The notes below the pieces were generated by a model that searched no databases, was not told the DNA's origin, and saw only the letters and a list, made by a program, of their open reading frames with translations. This document shows positions 23,693-37,067 of a DNA stretch of 64,000 nt, one piece after another (positions within the stretch are counted from its first letter, which is position 1; each line of letters starts with the position of its first letter). Source of the DNA: Salvia splendens. Lineage: Eukaryota > Streptophyta > Magnoliopsida > Lamiales > Lamiaceae. The stretch lies in contig NC_056038.1 of NCBI RefSeq assembly GCF_004379255.2, positions 7,354,729-7,418,728 of the forward strand, written 5' to 3'. The position numbers were made by a program, and so were the translations under genes.

Positions 23693-24307
23693 GACCATCC
23701 GTAATGGCGGACTTCCGAGCGGAATTCCCACGGACGTCCCGGAATTCCATCGCGGACGTCCGCCATTAGGCGTGCCAGCCACGGATACGGAATTGGGCTG
23801 AGGACGTCGCAGGTTCGCAGTGTTAAGCGGAATTCCGCGCGGAATTCCGCGGGGACGTCCGCCATTGCGTCGACTCCCGCGGAATTCCGCTTTATTTCAT
23901 TTTTTTTGTAATGTCTATATATACCGCTCGTTGAACTTCGACTCCAGAACGATATTATTGAAGAAGTTTGGCAGCTTATGGGTCGTCGTTGATGTAGTTT
24001 TTAATTATTGAAATGTATTTTTTTTATTTGGTGAAATGTACTTTTCTTATTTTAATGGAATTTTTCCTTATTTTCGTCGAAATTTTAATTACGTAAATTG
24101 TTTACTTCCGGAAATTGTTTAATTTGTGAATTTGTAATTTTTTTTAATGTGGAAATTCCGTCAGGAATTCCGCAGGGGAATTCCGCCACTGTGCAGTGGG
24201 AAGTCCGTATGACGTGGCAGTGCAGTGAGAAGTCCTTATGACGTGGCAGGAGGTGTTTTTGGGAATTCCGCGGGGAATTCCGCCGGGACATCCGCACCAC
24301 TAGGACT
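23693..24307. mobile_element. Inverted-repeat element at the broken end of the FAR1-like gene
   Basis: The left end (AGACCATCCGTAATGGCGGA) and the right end reverse complemented (AGTCCTAGTGGTGCGGATG) are imperfect inverted repeats. The ends are GC-rich with many GGAATTCC/GCGGAATTCCGC palindromes around an AT-rich middle. The style resembles PIF/Harbinger MITEs. No clean target duplication could be read. Confidence 0.6.
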
Positions 24308-24350
24308 ATATAAAATAAAAAAAATTTAATCCTAATTTGGTATTTTCTAA

Positions 24351-24994
24351 GGGTGTTATATTGCTAACTCAATACTTAATTGCTAACTATAATTAAATAA
24401 TAGTTATTAGATATTCAAATTAAGGGCCTAGATCATCAGTTCCGGAATGTCAATACAATAAAAAAAACCTCAGTAAGGGTATTAAAGTCAATTTACAACA
24501 AACTAACTTTTGAAAAATATCCATAACTTTAAAACGCATATAACTTTATCGATTTAAATTATTTTTTCGAACAACATATATCAAATTAAAGATAATTTCA
24601 TAAGGATTCTAACGAGATCTCACTTGCATATGTTTCGATGTCAAAATTTGAAAAAAATTTCGAAAATTTCAATTTTTTCGTACAACAACAAATGTCAACA
24701 TGATATATAAAATATGTCAATATGATACACGTAGAATATCAATATAAGCAATGTGTTAATATTCTCAAAGCATTGTGTTGACATTCTCAAAGCATTGTGT
24801 TGATATTTTCGAAACACTATATTGATATTTTCATCCAAACCCTAATTTGATAGTTTTTTTTATCTTTTTTATTTAATTAATAAAAACAAAAATTACGCGT
24901 GGCAAATTGTAGACCACAAATTTTTCTAAAATTATATGGTCTTAAATTAGTTATAGTTAACAATTAAATGATGAGTTAGCAATTGATCACTCCC
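24351..24994. mobile_element. ~640-bp MITE family, copy 2 (uninterrupted)
   Basis: Full-length relative of 17366-19117 without the insert. The ends are GGGTGTTATATTGCTAACTC and, in reverse complement, GGGGAGTGATCAATTGCTAA. It contains the conserved block TTCTAACGAGATCTCACTTG. Non-coding. Confidence 0.85.
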
Positions 24995-25163
24995 CTTCTA
25001 ATATATTTAAAATTTTGAATGCTTGGAAAATTTACTAACAAGACTTAGGTTCATGATTTTTGTGGCTAAATTTTAAGTTTGTGAACTTCGATCAAAATTT
25101 GTGATTAGGCACCAATCCTAGTTAATTTAAATTGTAGTAAATGTTAGATAAGTTGTGGGGTTA

Positions 25164-25780
25164 TAGTGGGTATGATCAATTGTTAACTCATCTCTTTATT
25201 GCAAACTATAACTAATTTAGGTTCATAGGATGTTCAGATATCTAATGGTTTATAAATTGCCATGTATAATTTTCTTTTATTATTATTTAAATTTAAATAG
25301 ATTAGAAGAATGACCCAATTTAGGGTTTTGAATAAATTGTCAATATAGTATATAAAAATATCAACGTGATTCCTTGAATACGTCAACACAATTTTGTATT
25401 GACATTGTATATATATTATATTGACATATTTTGATACCTACATTTACATTTAACTATAATGTAAAAATTACGAAAATTCAAAAAAAAAATTCAAATTTTG
25501 ACATCGGAACATATGCAAGTGAGATCTCGTTAGAATCCTTATAAAATTATCTTTAATTTGATATATTTTGTGAAAAAAAATAATATAAATTGAGATAGTT
25601 ATAATCATTTAAAGTTTTGTGATATTTTTTAAAAGTTGGTTATAACTAACTTTTTTTTAATTGATATTAATATCCCTAATTGACATTTTTTATGCATCGT
25701 ATTGATATTCTTGGATGAATGATTTAATGATCTAATGTCTATCATTTAGTTATAGTCAACAATTTAAGAAAAATTAACAA
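25164..25780. mobile_element. ~640-bp MITE family, copy 3, inverted
   Basis: Reverse-orientation copy. It starts TGATCAATTGTTAACTCATC, contains CAAGTGAGATCTCGTTAGAA (the complement of the conserved block in copies 1 and 2), and ends near TTAACAATATAAA. It is more diverged than copies 1 and 2. Confidence 0.8.
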
Positions 25781-26797
25781 TATAAAAATTGATAAAGTGG
25801 AGTGAAAAAAATATAATAGTTGGCTAGTCACTGAAAATGATATGAGTAAATACTGAACAATAGTATCTTGTATCTAAAAAATGTGCAATAGGAGATCGTG
25901 GGCAACTCATGCAGTCCATCAATTCTTGATTTTATTGTCCATCAACAAATTAAATGCTCATCTTAAATTCCTTATATTTGGGACAATATTCCCACATTAT
26001 TCGATGCCCACAATTTCAATATATTCACAATTACTTAATCGGATAGCCACTGCATAATTTATTTAGAGTGATGTAGACTAAGCCTATTATTATCACAATT
26101 GGACCACGATATTATTTTTGCATATTGCTACGTTTAGGCCACATTATTGTAGTTATTTAGAGGATTTATTAGATCAAAAGTACGAAATTAAATAAGATAG
26201 TAGTATATGTATATGCGACCTCGCAACTCAAATTTAATATTCTTTCACCACAAGGAATGTCTAAGTTAGAAACAATTACTCTTCTTTTTCTTTTAGATTC
26301 TATTTCTATACATTGGGAGACTTTTACATCTAAAAAATCAAATAATACTCGTGTTTAAAATTTAATTTTCCACGCCCAACCAAGAAGTGACATTTGCAAT
26401 TGGAAGATTTATTAGATCGACCAGTCCATATAATGAATGATGTTCGAATTAAGGCCAACAAAAACAGCCCAAATAGATGGGCATCTACTCAATTCTCAAG
26501 TCCTTTAAACACATTTTTTAACAAGAAATAGTATACATATAAACTTGGATTCCTTATGATCTCATTTTATTTTATGGGCATCTCATTATAACATATCTGT
26601 CACAGATCTTCCACAATTTACACGAAAGAGATTAGTAATTAAGGCTGCTTGCAAATGACTCATTTTGGCATTACAAAAAAAGCAACATGCCTTTGCAAAC
26701 CTAAACCGGCACCAGAACTGGACTTCAGCTCAGCTCTGATGCATCTTCAGTTGTAAGTTAGTCGATCCTATCGTCACATTTTGTACAAGGGCCGTTG
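25781..26797. other. AT-rich DNA downstream of PIEZO
   Basis: The 3' untranslated region of PIEZO should extend into the right part of this stretch (below 26798). No other gene or element recognised. Confidence 0.6.
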
Positions 26798-29700
26798 CTA
26801 GTCGGGCTTCGTGTACTCAAGCAACATATGAGGCGACCTATAAATCTTCACGAGCGTCCAATACAGAACCTCCTCGACTCCAAGCTCCCCCTCTGCTCTT
26901 GCAGCGTAAATATCCTCACATATCGCTATTAGCCTGCAAGCGCGAAGGAAGCAAAATGTTCATATATGATAAAAGTTTCCTCTTTACGTACACAGAAATT
27001 TTGTTTGTCTTGTTTACCTGTTGCAGGAAGGAAGGTTCTCGAAGGGTATTCTCATTCGTAGGTCGGAGCATTGTAACCGGATGAAGCGGCCAACTGCTAG
27101 CACAAATGTGATGTAGAGACCCCAAATGCTGAATTTGCTCAAGGTCTCACCGAGAATTCCCTCTGCAATCATATGGTCTTTATAGCACAAGCATAAAGAA
27201 AAGGTGTTTGTTTGGACGGTGCTTTTACATTGTAGGAGGTTGACTACTTACGTGGGGTTTCCTCCGATACAACGACAGCCATTGGCCCTGACAAGCTCCC
27301 ACAACCATACGCATCCAAAGAGTTGACATCGTGGAAGGACCACCACTGGGAACTGCCATGATGCAAGACGAGGTCTGCTGTAACATCGCTCACCTGTTGA
27401 TATACATCATCAGTTAGCTACTACTCCCCAGTCGTATAACCAACCATTGGAAGCATACCTCCTGCTCGAAAGGCCTGACTTCTCCAGAGCCCGTAACCCT
27501 GAAAAATCTCGGATAAATGTTGGAAATTCTAAAGCTGTTCAAGGAGCCATTGAAGACTCCCTCGACATCTGATGGCTTTGGAAGGTCATGTGAGTCGATA
27601 CTTCTTTCGTATTTCACTATTTCCTTTCCCTTTGGCCGGTCCCTTGAAAGAACCCAAGAAAACTTCATGTCCATGTCGCTACTATTGAGAGACCGGACAA
27701 ACTGCTTCTGGACAACTTCAGGGACGAGCCACAGTGTGCTCGCATCACCTTTGCAACAAATGAATTGAATGTCATTTTGATTGTAAGAGTCCAAGTAATG
27801 CTGGGGATCGAAATTCGCATTTTTGTTGAGCTCATCCCATCCTAGTCTCTCACAAAGAGTTGTCTGATATAAGGTCAGTCTTCCAGCAGCTGTCTTGATG
27901 TCAAACTGGAAACTGGCGTCATTGATTGGATTTGCTATATTTGTTGGATTGCCACTGCTGTACATCTATAAGACAACGACAAATCTCCATAAGAAAAATT
28001 TTATTAAAATAATGATAAGATGTCCCTTTCTTAGTGATCCATTCTAAATCTTATTCAGAAAAAATGGCACTTTTAAGCCAAAGCAGCATACTGTGGAGAT
28101 TTACTTACCAGCATTGGAGCCCAAATGACACATATCAATATGAAGAACAAACAGATGCCATTGCAAAACTTAGTCATCTGTGGTTGTTTATCTCCTTGTT
28201 TATGAATAGCTCTGTTTAGAACATTGTCGCACTTGACAAGGTATAAACTTGCATTGATGTCCTCCAACTGAAAACGATCACAAAATATCAACTTTTCCCT
28301 TTACAGACACACACGCAAACATATATAATGAATGCTAGAAGAACTCACCTTCAACCAGTCATACATTGTCAATGACGTAGTCGTGCACGACCAATCTAGG
28401 ACACATCTCAGTTCATACAGAAAAGGCAAGGCGCGATACAGCCTGTATCCTAGATAATTGACATGAGAAACTTCACTCGTGAGGAACTGGCGATAGAGCG
28501 TGCTTTTGTAAGGAACACCATCTCGAATTTGCATTGCTTGTAATGCCAGAGATATTGCTTTCATAAGGTAGATTGCCCGAAGAGCGAAACCAGCAGCATT
28601 ATGCTGGGTCGTATCTATATTCCAAGCATAATCAGAGACTGAACGCGTGGAGAGAATGAAGTTGAACAGGTAGAAGATGACTTTCCCCGTTGCAAACGAA
28701 CATAGGTATATGATGCGATCAACAACAATCAAGAAAAAAATTACCTGCACAAGAAATATCAAGCCATTTAAGGAACCAAACAACGATAGTGGTGCATTAT
28801 CAAGAGAAAGAAGAAGACATTGCTTACCATTAGAATAAATACAAATTCTTTCGGGAACTGATCCTCGAGTTGATAATACTCTAGAATTTCACTTTTATTT
28901 TTTATAACGGACTGATAGAACATAGCAACCAGGAAGAAGACGATCAAATCAGCCCCGAAGATATATGCATAAAGATCAACTTCTCTCTTTCCACCTCCAA
29001 TTACTGAAATCATAGGATACGGGAATCCAACTTTTTCAGCAAGTCCCATGCGTTTAGCTTTGAGGATCTGCTTTGCTACATCGGCTGCTGGAGTGAGAGA
29101 GTTGAACTGCTCTGCTGGTTTACATTCGGTAAGTGGAGAGGCATAGACCACCTCAAAAACAGCTAATGTCACATTCGCATCCTCAGTGCTTTTCTCAATG
29201 CTTTGGATCTGAACCTTGCTGGCACAGAGGCAGTTACTAGGCTTCTCACTTTTACAGTATTCCTCATGTACAAGCTGCAGCAGCCTATTTATTCCGGATT
29301 CAATCCTTTCTGGTTGAATTCCATCCTTCGGCCATGATTTGACATCCATAGAGAGCTGAACGAAGTAGGGAGGAGATTCTGCTTCTTGTGTCAAAGATTT
29401 CCAGTATTTGGAACATCCACCAATGACCATTTCAACCGCTCGTTTTATGGATTCAAAAACCTTCTCCAATTTATCACTCCAGTCGGAACTGAAATCAATG
29501 TCATTTTGGTTGAGTAATCCCCATCGGGAATTCTTATGTCCTACCGAAAACCACTCACCATCTTTTGCTGTTATAGAGCACTGTATCAGAGTAAACAGAT
29601 ACACCAAAAACAGAGGCAGTAAACTGATAACGAACGATGATTTTATCTTTTTTGTAGGAAAGCCCCATTCATGCAGGTGGTCTGACTGGATGGTGAAACC

Positions 29701-32700
29701 ACAATGCTGGATCATTATCTGATACAGATACTGAATCAGAATGTAGAACTCGGTATAGATTAGCATGATAATCCAGAACACGTAGTTTGGCCCTGTGTTC
29801 ACGCAGAGAGCATATAGGAACAATCCAGCCAAGTATACCATGGAAAGCAGACTGAAATTCCAAAGGAAAACCAGAATGAAACAGCAGTAACAAACGACGT
29901 CGTTATTAGATTGCATGCGCGACCAAATGTGAGAGATGATCAGTCCAATCTGCAGACTTGCAGACTCTGAAGTTCTACTCTTCTCAGACTGCAATGATGA
30001 AGAGCAGCTTGAGTTTCTGTGTTTTGCATCTTGTGTCTGTCTCTCTTCCATGTCCGAGGTTTCACATAGATCCTCCGACGAAATGTTCAAAAAAGTTATG
30101 AGATTGCTGACTGCTTGGTTTCCAATTGACTGCACTTGGCAAACACTGTCACCTAATAACTGCACAGCAGAAGCCAGAGGGTTCTCTACCGATTGGTTTT
30201 TACCTCTTCGCGAGCTGTCTAAACTATAAAGAATATTTTCATCTGTGAACTCATCCTGATCAGTATCCTCACTAAGAGAAGCATCGAGTAAGCTCTTTGA
30301 AACGTCTAAAGATAATGGGTTTTCCACTCGAACGGTCCTGGTAGATTCATGCACGTTTAGTGGGAAGCTTGGATCAGGAACAACGTTGCTGTTCTGTTTC
30401 TCAAGATTAACAAAGTCCTGCACATTGAGGGAAGCAGTTTTCCTCCTTCTCACTCCTTCACTACCAGGTGAGACACTGCCACGAGCAATGATGGATTTTG
30501 TACCATGGAGCTGAATCTGCAGGTTCAGCATCTCGGATTTCATCTTCTCCACTTGTAAGTTCCGCTGGCGTTTGTTCTCCTCAGCTTTGCGTATATGCTG
30601 CAGCTGCTCATTCTTCCAAGCAGCCTTCTTCTCTTGCTCCCTCACAATCGCGCCAATTTGCTCCGCCTCAAGATATCGGAACACATAATCAAACTCCGAG
30701 GAAGAAAACATGTATGATTGGCATGAGACCAGGATGAAAATAATGATCTCAACCAAAACAGATCTAGAGGTAATCCGAAAACCATAATCATACTTGTAAA
30801 ATCCTATCACCTCATATATATAATCAACGGTTTGACACTTCCCCGATCTGAAACCACCGATAAATGGAGACTGGTACGCCAGAGAGAGGAAAATCACTGT
30901 GAAATTGTAGACACGCAGGAAATTGAAGATATTGTTTTTCTTTTTCAGTATAGTGAGCCTCATGCGGAAGAAAATAAGAGCGAATCCGAGATATCCGAGG
31001 TGCAGAATGTCGTACTCCAAGGTTCCCGTTATCAACATCAACGCAAGCACTAGATCTAAGAGATGACAGTAGCAGTAAACCCTCAGATAATCGAAGAACG
31101 TCCACATGCTCTTGGTCTCAAATGAGAGGTCTCGCCAAACAAAAGCATTCTTACGCTGTGCAACCATCTGCTCGTATGTGAACGACCAGGAGAAGTTAAA
31201 TGAATGATCCGAACGGAGTTTGAAACATGCGAGCATGAAGATCGTAAAATAACCGATCAGCATCCGAGGATCATCAACAATTAACCCTGCCAAAGATCAA
31301 TGCACTTATTTTACATGATCAGCAAGACTTAGCAAAACAGTACAAAGAATGTACACATAAATGTACATGTACGTACCCAGCCAGCATTTTTCACAGTATT
31401 GGAAGTATACACGTGAGTTCTTCCAACATTCGTGGCAACGTGCATTGGTCTCGGTCAAGACACGTTGGCTAAGGGGCACCATATTCTTCCACATGGCCAA
31501 GTATTCTGCTAAAAGAATAGTGGCAGAGAGAAGGACGAATATTGGCCATAGCTTGCTAATGGTGGGACGTGGCAACAAAATGCAAATCGCTATACAGGCA
31601 ATGTATAGCATAGATATGGAGTTTAACAGAGCAAAACTGGCGAGTAGCAGTGCAATCATATTGATCTCAAGACCAAACAGGTTGAACATATTCTCAATCC
31701 AAAACTTCAAATAAACTTTCAGTGTTGTCTTCTGCATTTCAAATCTCTCCTGTCTCAAGGCAACAATCCTTTTCTTTTTCCAAATATGGTTCTCTGTAAG
31801 GGTATCCCAGATATTATCAAGTGAGTATTTTCTGTAGCTGCCACTTAGAGTGCTTCTGAGGGTAGCAAAATTCGGAGAATAATTATCGGCAAAACGCCTA
31901 GGAGACGACCAAAAGCCCTCTCCAGTCCTTTGTTCAGGCAGCTCATTTTCGGGTATGGGCTGGCTCTCCCCATTCAAAGATGAAATGGCAGTGAAATCGT
32001 CTCTTGCTGAAACAAACAAAGGGCAAGGCTCCTCTGATTGACCTACATACAAATGCAAACTAGGCATGCTTTCAAGCCAATGGAAAACATTATACTGAAG
32101 CGTGCATGCAGCGATCACCAGCACTTTTGCCCTCAAACCTTCTTGTAGGCCCTGGAAATTCGGTTTATAAACCATTAAGCCAAAGAAAATGGACAAATCA
32201 TGGTATTTCTGCCCAGGAAACATATTAACTTTATTACCCCATATCTGAAATATATATTCAACAGTCACCAAGAACCCTGTGTAAGCTAAGAATGATTTAG
32301 ATGGGATTCTCGACTCTTTAGGCATTGCTGAGCAGAGAACTAGACCGAGAAGGTAAAGAAAGCCAGATGCACTTATTGGAGATATTGATGCATAGAAGAG
32401 AGTAACAAACAATATCTTCTGACTGTGCCATATCAGAAACCGTTTGACCAACCCCAATATTCCGGGCTGCAGAGGAGCTATATCTTCCGATTTCATGTGT
32501 TTGCTTTTTCTTCTTTCATAGCTGTAAAGCTGCATGACGATCATAATTGCTAGAGACTCCTGAAGGTTGTCTAAAAGAGAAGCTCCAGTAGTGTAACCGA
32601 AACAAACAGAGAGATCAATCTTTGTCGACATCCATGATTCAAAAGTGGGGAAGATGCCTAGCAAGTAGATGAAGATAAAAACTCCAATAGCGTATATTTT

Positions 32701-35700
32701 GAGGGGAAACCAGAGGCGTCGTTTTGTCTTCTCCACCAGCTGTCTGCCTGTGATCCAGATAAGGAGAAGGAAGATATAACCAAATGATATGTAATTTGGT
32801 CTCACGAGGTGCACGGCTATAAGGATGGTGAGAAACGCAATGTATGTTCCAAATGATCTGTATACAGACAAGAACTTCCTTCCAATAGCACTGAGATACA
32901 ATGCCACCTTTCTCTCTGAAGACAAAAATGGGCAAATGGATAAGATTATTCACAATAGACTTGAAAAGCTGCCATAACTATGTTGTAAGGTCTCTAAGGT
33001 CTTATCTTTAAGCAAATTTTCTGTAAATGCTAAATCTAGGTATAGTGTCACCAACACGAAAACTAAATGGGAAATGTCAACAATTAACCTTGGATAAGGG
33101 TATAGTACCGTGGTCATGACTCCCGTAACAATCTCTGATATCCGAGTTGGTATAAACTGTTAAAAGAACTGATTTGTTTAAACCGGCTTTCAGGATGCTG
33201 AATCCGACAGGAAGACAAGGCGTGTGCTGAACAATAGCAGAAAACGAGAACAACATATCAAATCCATGGTTATGAATGGCACAAAAGCATGCAAGCAGAG
33301 CTATCTCCAGAAGGTTCCAGGGGCTGTTGGTTTCAACAAGACCTAGAAGTGAAGCATAAACAAGTAGGAAAGTAAGATGATGCTTGAAAGAAAAGAAAAA
33401 AAATGTGGGAAAAAACTATTGAATGAAGAGATAAAGAAATCCCAAACCTAGCTGTGATAGCACTTCCAAACTTATGGAGTCTTCCTGTTCCAGTTTTGTG
33501 GAAACCAGATTTAGCTGAAGAATGTATAAAATCGCAAAATGAGCCTCACACAAAAGAATAAGCGATTGACGCATCCTTTTATCAATCTTATGGCTCAAAA
33601 GATAGCCAACAAAGAACATCACTGAAAAAAAGAAAGATAAGAAAACCAATCAGAATATTAAGCAAGCATTACAATACAACGTACATATTCCAGTTTCACT
33701 ACTTCATTATGTTAAAAACTAAAGCAGAAATTCATATGTCAGAACTGAACATACTATAAACCGCATGGATGAAACCAGGTTTGGTGGCGATTAGGAAAAT
33801 AAGCAGCAGCATTATTGGCCTAGAAGCTTTGCGTGTCACCCAAGCAATTGTAGCCACCACTAAGACTTTTGCACCTTCTTTCACTGAAATTACAAAAAAA
33901 AAGAGATTATCCATTTGATGTTTCCAATGAAAATCAATTTAGAATTGCTGAAGATGATGGCAGAATAAGCACATCTACCTTCCTCGGTCTCACTCTCAGC
34001 AGAGAGTCGTCCTTCCTCATTTGATAGGCACAGAAATACTGAATTACTTACAAGATTACCAAGAGCTACAAGAACCCCAAGACAAAACTGTGCTAAAAGG
34101 AAGAAGCTCGGTATCGGATAGTGCCACAGCCCAACCATCTCCCAGATCTCCATATCCTGAATAGGTACAAGAACTTACATCAATGGCTTAAAACCATAGC
34201 TCTAAAACTCAAATTGAAGATCTAAAATACAAGAAAATACCTTGCCCAGTTTCCAGTTCACATATGCAAATGCCACATTGAAAATATATGTGCTCACAGC
34301 CCACAAGAGAATGAAGACGAGAAGCAGCCCATTCAAATGGTGAAGATGGAACACGGAAGGAAAAGCATACATAACGTACCCAACATATGCAAGTAATCCA
34401 AATGCACAGATACTTGCAAAGTGGAAGCTCCAATATGAAAGAGCGAACAAGGATATCTGCCATATTCACATCTGAAATTTCATTATTTAAGCAAGGAAAA
34501 TACATATCACTACTAACATTTAGTATATTTGGTTCTATCCAATTATCATATTTTACAACTACGTACAGGGTAGCCATAAGTAAACCAGTTGATGCTAAAA
34601 ATCCTGAAAATCGGTCCCCGTAATAATATATTGGTATGCCTTACACCAGACCTGCGTCAATAGAAAAACTAATTAATTAGTGAATGTGATGTGCCATAAG
34701 ATTTGACAAAAACCAGAATGTAGCAGATAGACAACATTGTGGAATAGGACAGCAATATGTAGATTAGAAAAAAAGTTTTATTATTAACGCACCTCAACTG
34801 GCGAACAAAAAAAGAATTTCTCGAGGGAAGAAGTTGTTCTGTCAAGCTCCCTTCTTCCATGGACATTATGAATTCCGTGTCTTCCAAATCATGCTTTACA
34901 CAAGAGAGCTACATAGATATTTGAAGTCAGTTACTCCTTCTGCAAAGTAGAAGGATCATTGCCTTCTTCATGATATGCAACAGAAACAAAAAGTAATTGT
35001 GTAAATTTGAGATATGATTTCATGTTAGCTAGGGATTATAAGTTTTTAAAGTAAATGTTTTAAAATGACATGCAATGCATAATGAAAGACCAGACCCTGA
35101 TATGTTGATCATAAGCAAAATGGCAAAGTTGGTCGAGTTGGTAACTAAGACAACAAAAGCATACCATATAATAGAAGACCATCAGGGAAGTACCAGAACA
35201 TATTTGTTGCCAGTCAGAATCCAGAGAAATTTTGTACAGACCAATAGAGTCACAAATCACTTGAAACATATTTGGAAACCCGACAGGGAGCTGATATACA
35301 TAAAGCAGGCTAATGACGAAACCAGCATATGACCACAGCAGTTTCCACCACCTACAAGTCAAGTTTAAGAACATAAGCTCTGATGCAATTGAGTCCTTTC
35401 ATTTATCCAATTATGTTTATAAACAAAGACTGCATCTGTAACTATGAAAGGATGAAATACCTGAACAGACCTAAAAAGTTGCTTGTTAAAGACCAATCAA
35501 CAAGACCAACACAGCTGCAAATGAAAAACGGTAAAGATAGCCAAGAAGGATAGCTGATCCCGGAGACCAATTGAACAGCAGGCAGCGAGAAGCAAGAAGC
35601 TAATCTAACATGATAACCTTCATTTGTGGAAAAAGAAAAGAAAGAAACTATATGAGATGACTGTGTAAGTTTGAAATACAATATTACTAGGAGTATTTCA

Positions 35701-37067
35701 CTAATGAAATTGAAGATGCACAAAATGTACTATATAAATTGCATGGCTAGAATTTGTTTCTGTCAGACAAATACTGAACAGAAGGAAGAAAACCCAGTCA
35801 ACTTGACGAACCTATTTGATTAATAACTGAAGATATATAACCCCAGAAAGAATCCTGGAAGCCACAGAAAGAACCTCCATATTCTATAAAGCCAAATTTG
35901 TTTCTGTTGATCTCAGTTAGAGCAACGAATCCAACTAATGATTCTACAACCAGGAAATAAGCGACCTTTGGACATCTCCATGAGTGAAACCTGAAAATGC
36001 ATGACACATTAAAACGTTATCAACAATTTGCGTTGATATACTAGGGTATAATGAAGCAGTAAGGATATCGTCCTATATTTTGCTTGAAACCTTATTACCT
36101 TCCAAGTTATTGTACAATTTTACACCTTAGTTAATTGTTCGACATAACTACTTGCATTCACAAATTGTAGCAAAATTTTGAAATTTTAAGAAATCTTACT
36201 TCATTAAACCTAGTAGCTTTATCCACCAGGCATCTGCCATGCTCCATTCCGGATCCCGAGTAGCACATAGAGCAAGAAAAACCACTTGCAAAAATATAAC
36301 AAATACCGCGAATATGAAAACAAACCATAAGGATAGAACCCTTCCTTTGAATCGAAACCCTGCACCAAAAAGAAAATGAATAGGAAGAGCAGAGACATCA
36401 TTGGTTGGTAATGCAATAAGACTATCACACAACAATGCAGTGAATACGAAAATACGAGAGATGTAAACATTTTTTGAGAGAAATGAAAAAGTACACATAA
36501 AATGTATTATGCCAACAAGTAAATATATGACAAAGTGGGAGTAGTATTCAAGCCCAAAAGCCAAAGCTCTACCTCTTTTTGGGGCAGTAAATCGCAAAAC
36601 AAGAGAAGTCGTCAAATTAATGAACGAAATCAAGCTCCAATTCAGTAACCCGGCTGCAAAAACCAGAAAGATGGTAATAAGAATAGAATCAAAACTAGAA
36701 AACTTTATAAATGCATATAAACATGAAATCATGCAGACCAACTTACGTATATCCTAAGAGGCTAATCCCAATTTATATTAAATCCCAAATTTATCATAAA
36801 ACGTGGAAAAATCCAAAGGAAAATACGATGTCGTCACCATAAAAGCAAAAAAAAAAAATGCCCACTCTCATTCTGTTGAACCTATGATTATAATTCTTTA
36901 GCCATCTTGCAGCACAACAAACGAGCTACCAAAATATTGAATTTCGACATAATCCCTGGAATCATCACAATAATACATTTGGTGTTGTGATGAACAAGAG
37001 AGAAAATTGATTGAGTACCTGTCAAGAGAAGAAATGGCAACACAAACCCACCCAAAATGCTTGCCAT
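26798..37067 (-). CDS. PIEZO: PIEZO mechanosensitive ion channel
   Basis: Twenty-one exons (5' to 3'): 37019-37067, 36573-36653, 36200-36359, 35812-35990, 35461-35617, 35165-35351, 34793-34908, 34567-34651, 34241-34456, 33979-34156, 33755-33883, 33448-33621, 33109-33342, 31377-32915, 28828-31286, 28349-28744, 28109-28267, 27459-27965, 27252-27393, 27018-27162 and 26798-26933. All introns are GT-AG and the sum is 7428 nt, 2475 residues, the usual length for plant PIEZO. The start MASILGGFVLPFLLLT fits the family. There are many hydrophobic segments throughout. A charged helical stretch lies near 1395-1445 (REQEKKAAWKNEQLQHIRKA). The pore-side C-terminus has AIYLMKAISLALQAMQIR, ALPFLYELRCVLDWSCT and the cap region (WLVPEVVQ, VKYERS, FFRVTGSGEVRP), ending LLEYTKPD. 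PIEZO forms trimeric stretch-gated cation channels; in plants they are reported at the vacuole and root tip. The gene looks intact and shares its upstream region with the divergent RPH1-like gene. Confidence 0.95.

Noticed and set aside
36196..36741. A single PIEZO exon covering this whole open frame
   Set aside because: Good GT and AG sites at 36572 and 36360 join APKRG to FRFKG, as expected for plant PIEZO; the open middle is better read as an intron.
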